The translations under genes and the position numbers were made by a program. 64,000 nucleotides of DNA, from positions 27,613-91,612 of the forward strand of contig WTFU01000140.1 of NCBI GenBank assembly GCA_011523945.1, written 5' to 3'. Below, piece after piece: positions 56,400 to 64,000 of this stretch (its first letter is position 1; each line of letters begins with the position of its first letter). Under the pieces are notes generated by a model. That model had not been told where the DNA came from. It searched no databases and was given only the letters and a program-made list of their open reading frames with translations. Source of the DNA: Mariniblastus sp. (GTDB lineage Bacteria; Planctomycetota; Planctomycetia; Pirellulales; Pirellulaceae).

Positions 56400-57143
56400 T
56401 TATTCGTCGTTCACAATTTTTAGTGCGTTCTCAGTGATGCTGGCTTGCTCGCTTGTTTTTTTCTGAATCGGCTGGAATAAAATTCGGGATGTGTGAATTT
56501 CAAACTCGTTTTTTCCACGCGTCCCGGTCAGGAAAACCTGCGTTTGGTAGGGAGTAAGTTGATTAATTGAAAACCCATTCATTGTGGCGAAGCGAAAGCC
56601 CAGCATGATTGGAATTCTCTCATCGTTCACGACCAAAATTGGCTGATTGTTTTCAATGGATAGCTTCCCGGAAAGAAATGGCTCAGTTTCAGTGGGCTGG
56701 TGATGACCGGTGTCTTCAGGTGTTAGCAGATAAAAATTGAGTCGCTTAATATCTTTCGACATGGTGGAACGCATGGTTTTTGCATTTCCGAGGCGAGATA
56801 TTAAAAACAGCTGCTTGGCTGGCAGCGGAATGCCAACCCGCTTCCATTCCTCCTCGGGTACATTTTCGTCGATGGCATCGACCACTACCTGTTGGTTTTT
56901 CCAATCGTACCACGGCCGGTTCATTTTTAAGGCAATCGCCACACCGTCGGTCAATTTTACGTCGAACTCTTGTTCATTTTGTTTGACACGAATCGAATAC
57001 TTTTTCCTTTCCGTCACGATTCCCTGAAGACGAATTGTCTCAGTTGATTTTTCTACGACCGATGACTGAGGTTGCGCTCGCAGTCTTGCTTCGCCTACCG
57101 CAAAGCTAGTAAATAGCATCAGGAAAAGAATTGTTGTTTTCAC
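56400..57143 (-). CDS. Secreted protein of unknown function
   Basis: 247 residues from GTG 57143, which gives MKTTILFLMLFTSFAVGEAR as signal peptide and has GGAA about 8 bases upstream; the open frame reaches 57269 but those residues look non-coding. The mature part contains IRLQGIVTERKKYSIRVKQ, VAIALKMNRPWYDWKNQQVV and FRFATMNGFSINQLTPYQ. I do not recognise a family. Similar short exported proteins are often planctomycete-specific. It lies 190 bases downstream of the lectin-like gene on the same strand. Confidence 0.6.
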   Translation of the reverse strand: MKTTILFLMLFTSFAVGEARLRAQPQSSVVEKSTETIRLQGIVTERKKYSIRVKQNEQEFDVKLTDGVAIALKMNRPWYDWKNQQVVVDAIDENVPEEEWKRVGIPLPAKQLFLISRLGNAKTMRSTMSKDIKRLNFYLLTPEDTGHHQPTETEPFLSGKLSIENNQPILVVNDERIPIMLGFRFATMNGFSINQLTPYQTQVFLTGTRGKNEFEIHTSRILFQPIQKKTSEQASITENALKIVNDE

Positions 57144-57333
57144 GGTTTGATTCCAATCCAGTTGGCGACTTTGCAACGGCGAAATTTTTATAATCCAATT
57201 GCATCCCAATTGAGAGAACTTGCTATCTGATGGGGATTTTTGACAGGTTGAATACGCCTTGATGTTCACGAGGAAGAAGTTTGTGGAATAACTCTCTTAT
57301 GCTAATTAAGATTTCTCGGATCAGTTAACGTGC

Positions 57334-58515
57334 TTACTTTTTACCAGGGCTAACCACGATTTTTGCTTGGTATTCCCCGGTCCATCGGTACCCATTCCCG
57401 TTGCCTGCATAGCTGTCCCGCATGGCAATTCCAAGATATAAAATGCCACTTGTTTTGGCGACGAAACTGCCGTTGGTTCCAATTGCTACGCACCGAGAAT
57501 TATCCTTGCCGACTCTGGCTGTAAGCTTGCCAGAGTTGATGCCGTTCCATTGACTGCGGTTGGTCAGGCCCTCTGGTGAACTTGTGTTGTTCCAGTTGTT
57601 CCAGTTAACAGTTCCACTCCCTCGAATGGTAATGCGGTCTCCTTTGTTGACCCTTATTTTGGTTGACTGAGGCGTCCGTTGAAAGAATGCCTCTGCGGGA
57701 ACTGAGACGGTCTTTCGCACATCCGGACCGGTTGTCTCGATACTCCGGTCTGCGAATTTGATGTCGCTCAATTCAACCTTGAGGTCGCCAAATTTACTCT
57801 TTAGGGAAAATTGCTTTTGCTGAATTTCACCAACAATGGAAAAGTCAGGAGTGACAATAGTATCCTTGAGCGCCGAAGGTTCGTCTGTCGGAAGCATTTC
57901 ATCTTCGTTGAGCTCTGCTTCTTCTTCGAAGACTTTGCGGATTTCTGCCAGTAGCTTTTTCTGATTTTCATTGGCTTGAGTTGCCAGTTGGTCGAGTAGT
58001 ATTTGATTTTTTACACCAAAAGATTGTATTTCCTTTTGCGCAGCGATTCGAGTCTTTTCATCGGCGTCTCCCATTTTTTCAAAAAGCGACGAAATCGATT
58101 CAATATAGTCTGGACGCGTGTTGAGTCCGGGCTGAAATCTAATAATTCTTGAAATCGGAATCTTGAGCATTCCATAACTGGTTTTTACATCGATGTCGGT
58201 AATCAAGAAATCACCGCCAATGATTGAGCCATCCATTAAGTGAAGCTGCGCAAACTGTTTTCCAATACTTTTCTGTTGGTTTGGCTGCGGTGTGGTACTT
58301 ATTTCGGGCTCATCCTCTTCCGGTGTTTCTGTGTTAGGTCCTGTCTGCTCTGCAACAATTTTGAGTTGTTTGACTTGAGCAGCTTCGTCTTGCACTTCGT
58401 CACTCTGCCAGGCGCTGGCCTCAGAAGGGATCGCGAGAGCGATTGCCATGATAAGAAAACTTACTTCGAAAGCGGTTCGCCCTCGAGAATTAAGATTATC
58501 GCCGCCGAACTTCAT
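57334..58515 (-). CDS. Secreted protein with C-terminal PA-IL lectin-like domain
   Basis: 393 residues; ATG 58515 with GGAG 9 bases upstream. Signal peptide AFEVSFLIMAIALAIPSEASA, although preceded by a long basic stretch. A disordered acidic/Pro segment is followed by a beta region LHLMDGSIIGGDFLITDID with KIPISRIIRF, a pattern common in planctomycete exported proteins, then a helical segment (about 150-210). The last 130 residues (VPAEAFFQRTPQSTKIRVNK, then IRGSGTVNWNNWN and GILYLGIAMRDS) resemble LecA/PA-IL galactose-binding domains. The likely role is glycan binding at the cell surface; ligand not known. Confidence 0.72.
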   Translation of the reverse strand: MKFGGDNLNSRGRTAFEVSFLIMAIALAIPSEASAWQSDEVQDEAAQVKQLKIVAEQTGPNTETPEEDEPEISTTPQPNQQKSIGKQFAQLHLMDGSIIGGDFLITDIDVKTSYGMLKIPISRIIRFQPGLNTRPDYIESISSLFEKMGDADEKTRIAAQKEIQSFGVKNQILLDQLATQANENQKKLLAEIRKVFEEEAELNEDEMLPTDEPSALKDTIVTPDFSIVGEIQQKQFSLKSKFGDLKVELSDIKFADRSIETTGPDVRKTVSVPAEAFFQRTPQSTKIRVNKGDRITIRGSGTVNWNNWNNTSSPEGLTNRSQWNGINSGKLTARVGKDNSRCVAIGTNGSFVAKTSGILYLGIAMRDSYAGNGNGYRWTGEYQAKIVVSPGKK

Positions 58516-58909
58516 GGGTGAACACTCCGAATAGGTAAAACTACAACCCTTAGTCTAACGAGTCATCCTTGGGTGATCAAAACCTATTATCCCTGCCGAG
58601 CAACGTGGTGGCAGCAATGAATTGGATTACGGTTCGGTTTTTCGCAGAATCGTCAGTAAATTCGTTTTTTACAGGATCACTGACATCGTTAGAACTGTGC
58701 CCAATAATTCACTTGGTGGCAAATCCCAAAAGGAATGAACTTTTGATATTGGGGAAAAGTTCGTTTTTTGAGCGGGTTAGAGACCCTGAGTTTAGAAAAC
58801 TCTGGAACCGAAAGTTGTCAGTAGACAATTGAAAGAATGCGATTCCAAAAAAAACTCTGGCTTAGTTGAGACCAAGCCAGAGTTGGAAATGTTCCTTCAG
58901 CAACCGAAC
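58516..58909. other. Intergenic region, lectin-like gene to fasciclin gene
   Basis: 394 bases on the way from the fasciclin stop to the lectin-like start, both minus-strand. It holds the fasciclin terminator (58845-58884) and should hold the lectin-like promoter. The forward frame 58569-58832 has a TTG start, no ribosome site and no recognisable domain. Confidence 0.5.
58845..58884 (-). terminator. Rho-independent terminator of the fasciclin gene
   Basis: A perfect 11-base stem AAGCCAGAGTT / AACTCTGGCTT (58874-58884 with 58853-58863) around a 10-base loop. On the minus strand it is followed by a run of eight T. It lies 25 bases after the fasciclin stop. Confidence 0.92.
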
Positions 58910-59896
58910 CTACTTAGGCATGATAACTGAGTCGATTACGTGAATGACACCGTTCTTGCAATCGATGTCAGTTTTGACAACGGTTGCTCCGTCGACCATG
59001 ACCTTGCCATCGACAACTTTAATCGCAACCTTCTGTCCGTTCGCTGTTTTAGCAGACGACAACTTCACTACGTCGGCGGCCATCACTTTGCCTGGAACAA
59101 CGTGGTAAGTCAAAATTGAAGCCAACTTCGCTTTGTTTTCCGGCTTTAAAAGTTCTGCGATGGTTGCAGCCGGAATCTTCTTGAATGCATCGTCGGAAGG
59201 TGCGAAAACAGTGAAGGGGCCTTCGCTCTTCAAAGTCTCAACCAAGTTCGCAGCTTTCACAGCGGCAACAAGTGTATTGAATGCACCTGCACCTACCGCA
59301 GTGTCTACAATGTCAGCCTTTTCCGGTGGCAGGATGACTGAGTCGATGACATGAATGACGCCGTTGCTGCATTTGATGTCCGTTGTTACAACCTTCGCTC
59401 CGTTGATCATCACACCACCATCGGTGACTTTGATCGCGATCGGATCACCTTGGACTGTTTTCGCGGAGGTTAGCTTGACAACGTCCGCTGCCATGACCGA
59501 ACCCGGAACGACGTGGTAGGTCAGAATGCCTTGAAGTGCCTTCAGGTTTTCTGGTTTGAGCAGTGTTTCGACAGTTCCCTTCGGAAGTTTCTTAAACGCG
59601 GCATCGGTTGGAGCAAGAACCGTAAAAGGCCCTTCACCTTTGAGGGTCTCAACCAAATCGGCAGCTTTAACAGCAGCGACCAGTGTATTAAACGAGCCAG
59701 CACCTACAGCGGTGTCGACAATGTCTTTCTCGGCAGGTGCTGCAATCGAGACGTTCATTGTCTTGCGGGCGGCTGCCATTTTCGCTTGTTGGATGGGGCA
59801 CTGATTTTGTGCACTGCTAATCGCCGGGGTTGCGATTAGTAGGAGGGCGGGGGCAACGAGCAGTTTGCCAGCGATCGTCAACGACTTCTTCAACAT
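58910..59896 (-). CDS. Secreted protein with two FAS1 (fasciclin) domains
   Basis: 328 residues from ATG 59896 (GAGGA upstream). Signal peptide [20 protein letters not shown] to ISSAQ. Two FAS1 domains lie in tandem (about 58-190 and 195-327), each with the H-box-like [18 protein letters not shown] and the closing [11 protein letters not shown]. The domains are nearly identical for long stretches ([20 protein letters not shown]), so the duplication is recent. FAS1 domains mediate adhesion or matrix binding. Cys occurs at the same place in each domain (DIKCSNG, DIDCKNG). Codon use looks more GC-rich than its neighbours. Strong terminator follows. Confidence 0.95.
   Translation of the reverse strand: MLKKSLTIAGKLLVAPALLLIATPAISSAQNQCPIQQAKMAAARKTMNVSIAAPAEKDIVDTAVGAGSFNTLVAAVKAADLVETLKGEGPFTVLAPTDAAFKKLPKGTVETLLKPENLKALQGILTYHVVPGSVMAADVVKLTSAKTVQGDPIAIKVTDGGVMINGAKVVTTDIKCSNGVIHVIDSVILPPEKADIVDTAVGAGAFNTLVAAVKAANLVETLKSEGPFTVFAPSDDAFKKIPAATIAELLKPENKAKLASILTYHVVPGKVMAADVVKLSSAKTANGQKVAIKVVDGKVMVDGATVVKTDIDCKNGVIHVIDSVIMPK
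58916..59314 (-). repeat. Coding repeat unit 2 (FAS1 copy 2)
   Basis: A unit of 133 codons beginning [15 protein letters not shown]. It is offset by exactly 137 codons from unit 1 and is about 75-80 percent alike by eye. Both units end at VIHVIDSVI plus MP or LP. Confidence 0.85.
59327..59725 (-). repeat. Coding repeat unit 1 (FAS1 copy 1)
   Basis: The first FAS1 unit, beginning [15 protein letters not shown]. Compared with unit 2, differences cluster in the helix [18 protein letters not shown], where unit 2 has [18 protein letters not shown]. Confidence 0.85.
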
Positions 59897-60221
59897 ATCC
59901 AAATTCCTCTTACAATAGAGCCAATCTAATGACGCTTGTTGCGTCTGTTACGACTCGTATTCCCGCAAAAACTTCGGCAATAAATTGTAAAAAAACCAAA
60001 TTTTTAAAATTTGTTTTTGTCGGTTAAATGCCATGACATCTGTCGGTTTTCGGCACATTCCCAGAAATTGGGAATCAGAGCTTAAGTACACGTTGGGTTC
60101 ATAATATGAGACACCCAGCCGAGGATCAGCTTGATAAAAGCGTTATTAATCTTACCGTTCGCGCAACCGGGGTCGCTGCTGGCCGAGAGTTTGAGCAGTC
60201 AGATGGCAAAGGTTCTTTGAC
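59897..60221. other. Intergenic region between fasciclin and parE
   Basis: 325 bases between two same-strand genes; the fasciclin promoter should lie here. Contents: a 5-base-arm inverted repeat GACGC/GCGTC (59931-59945), and the perfect palindrome described at 60057-60075. A forward 39-codon frame (60106-60225) is unsupported. Confidence 0.5.
60057..60075. promoter_or_regulatory. 19-bp perfect inverted repeat upstream of fasciclin gene
   Basis: ATTCCCA, 5-base centre, TGGGAAT. It lies about 160 bases before the fasciclin ATG and about 150 bases after the parE stop. Operator-like; the binder is unknown. Confidence 0.35.
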
Positions 60222-62144
60222 TTAGACGTCAATTTCGCTGGCTGTTTCGGCTCGTTCCATGATGAAACGAAAGCGGGCTGATGCATCGCGTCCCATTAGA
60301 TCGCTGATGACGCGATCAGTTTCAAGTTGGTCATCGATTTCAACTTTCAAGAGGCGCCGCGTTGCGGGGTTCAGCGTGGTGCTCCAAAGGACTTTGGGCA
60401 TCATTTCGCCTAGTCCTTTAAAACGAGTAATATCTGGTTTCGAACGACCGTCGGCATGGTCTGCCAGAATTTTCAGTCTATCCTCCTCGTCAGCTGCCCA
60501 ATAGGTTTGTTTACCAATGTCAACGCGATACAAGGGGGGAAGTGCGATAAACAGCCTGCCGTCGGAAATCAACTGCGGCATGTGGCGGTAGAAAAATGTG
60601 AGCAAGAGGGTTGTAATGTGGTGACCATCGGAATCGGCATCAGCCAGCAAGATAATCCGCTCGTATCTTAATCCGGAGAGGTCAAGTTTGGGGCCGATAC
60701 CGCAGCCAATGGCGGTTACCAAATCTTGAATTTCCTTGTTCTCCATCATTTTTTTCAACGTGGCGCTCTCGGTATTGAGGACTTTTCCACGTAGTGGCAG
60801 AATTGCTTGGTTGTTACGATTTCGTCCCTGTTTTGCGGAGCCGCCAGCAGAGTCACCTTCGACGATAAAGAGTTCTGAATCGCCCCTTCCCGAATTCAGG
60901 CAATCGCTTAATTTCCCAGGAAGCATAGAACGTTTGCCACCGGTTTTCCGGGAGACTGCGGCGGATGCCGCTCTCGATGCAGCGCGAGCACGAGCGGCAG
61001 CGATAATTCTGGCAACGATTCCATCAGCGACGCTTCGATTGTTATTCATCCATTGTTCAAGCGCTGGACGGATCACGCCGTCCATCGAACTTTGGACTTC
61101 CGGATTATTGAGCCGGTCTTTGGTTTGTCCTTGAAACTGAGGCTCTGTTATGAAAATTGAGACGATTCCAACAAGACCCTCACGAATATCGTCGGGAGTA
61201 ATTTTCACACCGCGGGGAACGAGATTGTGCATATCAAAGTAGTTGCGAACCGCTTTGTTTAATCCCGAGCGAAATCCATTTTCATGGGTTCCACCATTTC
61301 CGGTTGGAATTCCATTGACATAGGATCGCAAATGTTCGTCAGTCGATTCTGTCCATTGCAGGGCCAATTCAATTCGTGCTGGATCGTCCACCCGAAGGGT
61401 GAATGCAGATTCATGGATGGGCCGCGCGTTTCGTTCTTTTAGGACTTTGCCTAGGTAGTCTACGATTCCCTGTTCATGAAAGAATGTCTCTTTTGCCTTG
61501 TTAACGTCGTCGATGAAATGGACTTTAATTCCCCGGTGAAGGAAACTGGCGATCTCGAGACGATGCCGAATCGTAGCGGTGTTAAAGTCCGTGCGCGGGA
61601 AGATCGTGGGGTCGGGCGAAAAGGTAATCGCCGTGCCGGTTCCGCGGACAGAGCCCTTTAGTTTTTTGAGTTTGGATTTCGGGTGTCCTTTAGAGAACTC
61701 CATTTTATATTGAGCGCCCCCGCGTTTAACGATAGCGACTAATTTTTTTGAAAGTGCATTGACGACAGATGCGCCAACACCGTGCAGACCACCTGCCGTT
61801 TTATAGTTATTGCCGTCAAACTTGCCACCGGCATGTAGGACCGTCAGGACTGTTTCTAAAGCGCTCTTTTTTGTTTTCGAATGCTTGTCGACTGGAATGC
61901 CACGCCCATTATCAGAGACGGTTACGGTCTCACCGTCCTTATGGAGTTGGAGTGTGATTTCCGTCGCGTGTCCATTCATTGCCTCGTCAACTGAGTTGTC
62001 GAGGATTTCCCAAATCAAGTGGTGCAGTCCAGCGGTACCTACTCCACCGATGTACATTCCCGGACGTTTTCGGACGGGTTCCAGGCCTTCGAGGACAACA
62101 ATGTTGTCGCCATCGTAGCGTTTTTTCTTGGTTGCGGTGCTCAT
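60222..62144 (-). CDS. parE: Type IIA DNA topoisomerase B subunit (ParE-like)
   Basis: The ATPase subunit of topoisomerase IV (or a second gyrase), which with ParC decatenates or relaxes DNA. 640 residues. GHKL ATPase: Glu46/Asn50 in WEILDNSVDEA, DNGRGIPVD with Asp78, and GGLHGVGASVVNALS. TOPRIM: LFIVEGDSAGGSAKQGRNR with Glu, and ILLADADSDGHHI with the Asp metal ligands. RFKGLGEMMPKVLW and the C-terminus are as in the family; the length near 640 without a large insertion fits GyrB/ParE. ATG 62144. It is 60 bases after parC, so they are one operon in the order parC-parE. ParE rather than GyrB is inferred from the partner gene. Confidence 0.92.
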   Translation of the reverse strand: MSTATKKKRYDGDNIVVLEGLEPVRKRPGMYIGGVGTAGLHHLIWEILDNSVDEAMNGHATEITLQLHKDGETVTVSDNGRGIPVDKHSKTKKSALETVLTVLHAGGKFDGNNYKTAGGLHGVGASVVNALSKKLVAIVKRGGAQYKMEFSKGHPKSKLKKLKGSVRGTGTAITFSPDPTIFPRTDFNTATIRHRLEIASFLHRGIKVHFIDDVNKAKETFFHEQGIVDYLGKVLKERNARPIHESAFTLRVDDPARIELALQWTESTDEHLRSYVNGIPTGNGGTHENGFRSGLNKAVRNYFDMHNLVPRGVKITPDDIREGLVGIVSIFITEPQFQGQTKDRLNNPEVQSSMDGVIRPALEQWMNNNRSVADGIVARIIAAARARAASRAASAAVSRKTGGKRSMLPGKLSDCLNSGRGDSELFIVEGDSAGGSAKQGRNRNNQAILPLRGKVLNTESATLKKMMENKEIQDLVTAIGCGIGPKLDLSGLRYERIILLADADSDGHHITTLLLTFFYRHMPQLISDGRLFIALPPLYRVDIGKQTYWAADEEDRLKILADHADGRSKPDITRFKGLGEMMPKVLWSTTLNPATRRLLKVEIDDQLETDRVISDLMGRDASARFRFIMERAETASEIDV

Positions 62145-62204
62145 TCTGATTTTGTGGCTGGTAGGTTATTGGGTTTCGTGACAGGCGAATTGGAGGAGTG
62201 GAAT

Positions 62205-64000
62205 CTATTTCTTTTTCAGAGGCTTTAGCTCACCGGGTGATTCCACCGGAGACCAGACGACTTTCGAAATTTTACCGTTTTTCTGAATTTCATTTCCTTT
62301 GCCACCTCGGGAGGTGACACGGTATTTAGCCGTGGAAATTGTTTTTTGCGCCCCACGATTGGTCTCAACAAGAAGCAAATCACGGTCGCCTTTGGATGGT
62401 TTGAAGCCGACCAGTCGGTCCGTTTTCGCCAGTTTGATAAGCATAACGCCTTTGCCCACGCCCGAAAGGTAATTGATGTCTTCGGCTGGACAGACCATGG
62501 CCCGGCAATCTGCAGAAATTGCAAGAATGGTTTCCGTACCCTCGACAGGATACACCCCGATCAACTCGGCGCCTGTGGAAGTTCTTGCGTATTTGCGGCC
62601 GCTTCGCGTCGAGGGTTCGACATAATTTTCAAGTCCAAATCTCAAGGCGTAGCCATTGTTTGAGGCTGCAAGTCCATGAACCTCAGGGCAATAGTCAGGC
62701 TGTTTGGGGTCAACAAAGACATTGCCGATCACACGAGGGTCAAAGGACATTGCACTGACAATTTTTTCCCCGTCTTTTAGTTTAAACAGCTTTTGAATGG
62801 GTTCGCCAAATCCTGTCGAAGCCGGAATATCAATCATTCTGGCCGTATAACAGACTCCCGTCGATGAAAAGAAGCCGACAGTATTGCGTGTTGAACCAGC
62901 GACGCAGGCGAGTACCGCGTCACCTTGTCGAAGTCGGCTTTTGGCAGGAGCGGCGATGTTACGTTGTCGTTTAACCCAGCCATCTTTTGTAATCAAAACG
63001 TGACAGTCTTCGGCGACGATGAAATCTTCCGCGTTGATCTCAACCTCACGGCCGGCTGCCTGAATGATTGTTCTTCGTTTGGATTCCGGTTGACTGCAAA
63101 AATCTTTGACGATGTCTTCGATTTCGGTTCTGACAATCTTCCAGCACCCCGAGGCGTTGGTGTCGGCTGTATCTTCTTTTAAAAGTCGACGAATTTCCCT
63201 TGCTCTTTTTTCTTTTTTCTTTAATTCGTCAGTGACTAGATTGATTTCCAGGCGTGCCAAACGATAGAGCTTCAATTCAAGAATCGCATCGGTTTGTTCG
63301 GCATCGAGCCCTTGTTGCTTTCCCCGACTCTGCTTGACTGGAAATCGCTTCATGATTTTGGCAGCGGCATCCGCTTTTCCATCACTTTTTCGAATGATGC
63401 GGATGATCTCATCGAGTGCGTCAAAAATGGTTACAAAGCCACGTAAAATGTGGATTCGCTTACTCAGCGTCTCGAGTTCGTTTTCCAGACGCTTGGTAAC
63501 AACCTCGAGACGAAATTGCAGGAAATACCAAAGTGCTTCTTTGAGACCGAGCCGCTCCGGCCGCCCCACGTCAGGGTTTTCAGTTGGAACTAAACAAGTG
63601 AGGTTGACGTTAAAGTTGGTTTGAAACTGAGTGTTTTTATACAGGAACGCCAAGACCTTTTTTTCATCCGCGTCTTTTTTCAGATGCAAGTCAATGCGAA
63701 TGTCATCGGTGGAAACGTCGCGAATTTCGACGACAAGCGGAAGTTTACCGGTGTAAACCAACTCCGAGATTCTCTCAACCAGAACTGCTTTGTTGACGGC
63801 ATAGGGGATCGAATTAATTTGTAAGATTCGCCCTGTTTTCTTATTGCCACCAATGAGCTTACTGGTGCCTCGGATTTTGATCGCCCCCTGACCTGTTCGG
63901 TAAATTTCCCTGAGCTCCTCCTTGGTGTTAATGACTTGCCCTCCTGTAGGGAAGTCAGGGCCGTGGACTGCGTCATTAGCAACCAATTGGTATGGTTTGG
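62205..64000 (-). CDS. parC: Type IIA DNA topoisomerase A subunit (ParC-like), N-terminus outside window
   Basis: The DNA-breaking subunit partner of ParE. The frame stays open to the window's end (about 598 codons visible, including PYQLVANDAVHGPDFPTGGQ), so the start and catalytic Tyr domain lie beyond base 64000. Present are the PDFPTGG stretch, the tower and coiled-coil region, LDAEQTDAILELKLYRLARLE, and a C-terminal beta-pinwheel (GWVKRQRNIAAPAKSRLRQG, TRNTVGFFSSTG, GYALRFGLENYV). I do not see a clear GyrA-box, which favours ParC over GyrA. The tail is basic (PLKKK). Confidence 0.88.
   Translation of the reverse strand, partial: KPYQLVANDAVHGPDFPTGGQVINTKEELREIYRTGQGAIKIRGTSKLIGGNKKTGRILQINSIPYAVNKAVLVERISELVYTGKLPLVVEIRDVSTDDIRIDLHLKKDADEKKVLAFLYKNTQFQTNFNVNLTCLVPTENPDVGRPERLGLKEALWYFLQFRLEVVTKRLENELETLSKRIHILRGFVTIFDALDEIIRIIRKSDGKADAAAKIMKRFPVKQSRGKQQGLDAEQTDAILELKLYRLARLEINLVTDELKKKEKRAREIRRLLKEDTADTNASGCWKIVRTEIEDIVKDFCSQPESKRRTIIQAAGREVEINAEDFIVAEDCHVLITKDGWVKRQRNIAAPAKSRLRQGDAVLACVAGSTRNTVGFFSSTGVCYTARMIDIPASTGFGEPIQKLFKLKDGEKIVSAMSFDPRVIGNVFVDPKQPDYCPEVHGLAASNNGYALRFGLENYVEPSTRSGRKYARTSTGAELIGVYPVEGTETILAISADCRAMVCPAEDINYLSGVGKGVMLIKLAKTDRLVGFKPSKGDRDLLLVETNRGAQKTISTAKYRVTSRGGKGNEIQKNGKISKVVWSPVESPGELKPLKKK

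Noticed and set aside
58569..58832. 87-codon forward ORF
   Set aside because: TTG start without ribosome site, in a spacer between two minus-strand genes.
60106..60225. 39-codon forward ORF overlapping the parE stop
   Set aside because: Short, no ribosome site and no homology I can recognise; could be real but unsupported.

Overview
The window looks like chromosomal DNA of a planctomycete, probably Pirellulales (Rhodopirellula/Blastopirellula-like). The markers are five secreted sulfatases, three pairs of PSCyt1/PSCyt2/PSD1 cytochrome proteins with DUF1501 Tat proteins, an ECF sigma factor overlapping a membrane serine/threonine kinase, XylR-type regulators, many TTG/GTG starts and moderate GC. 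I saw no tRNA, rRNA, IS element or CRISPR array.

Layout. 1-5.7 kb: the 3' part of monomeric isocitrate dehydrogenase (icd), a nucleoside deaminase, then on the minus strand treZ, a lipoprotein and a cupin. 5.7-18.7 kb: a sulfated-glycan/xylose region with four sulfatases, xylA divergent from xylR, an MMPL transporter and a second XylR-like regulator. 18.8-32.3 kb: a minus-strand run of six genes (PSD1, DUF1501, PSD1, DUF1501, speA, secreted FAD oxidoreductase), with a PAS-AraC regulator divergent from its head. 33.1-38.9 kb: a secreted DUF1080-like protein, a DEAD-box RNA helicase, a zinc-ribbon membrane protein and a primary-type sigma factor with a strong terminator. 39.2-40.3 kb: a gene with an in-frame UGA. 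40.9-46.1 kb: a membrane protein, a methyltransferase and the ECF sigma/kinase pair. 46.7-50.8 kb: the third PSD1/DUF1501 pair. 50.9-58.5 kb: a small membrane protein, a Ski2-like helicase overlapping a beta-propeller gene, a fifth sulfatase and two secreted proteins. 58.9-64 kb: a two-repeat fasciclin protein and parE/parC, with parC cut by the window end.

The most notable item is at 39219-40283. A conceptual TGA at 39660-39662 interrupts an otherwise open frame exactly where iodothyronine deiodinases carry selenocysteine (motif FGSCSUPPF). The deiodinase signatures EAHAIDG and GGRGPAG follow in the same frame. A stem-loop with a GGUC apical loop, the hallmark of bacterial SECIS elements, lies about 20 nt after the UGA. 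The protein also has a signal peptide and four EF-hand loops, two on each side of the Sec domain. This looks like a secreted, probably calcium-binding, deiodinase-like selenoprotein that standard gene calling would split in two. A tetranucleotide tract of 13 TGAC units lies downstream.

How the genes fit together (inference): the exported sulfatases strip sulfate from marine polysaccharides; xylose is taken in through XylA under XylR control; the PSD1/DUF1501 pairs are planctomycete-specific exported cytochrome systems of unknown role. Housekeeping genes (icd, speA, parCE, sigma factor, helicases) are interspersed.
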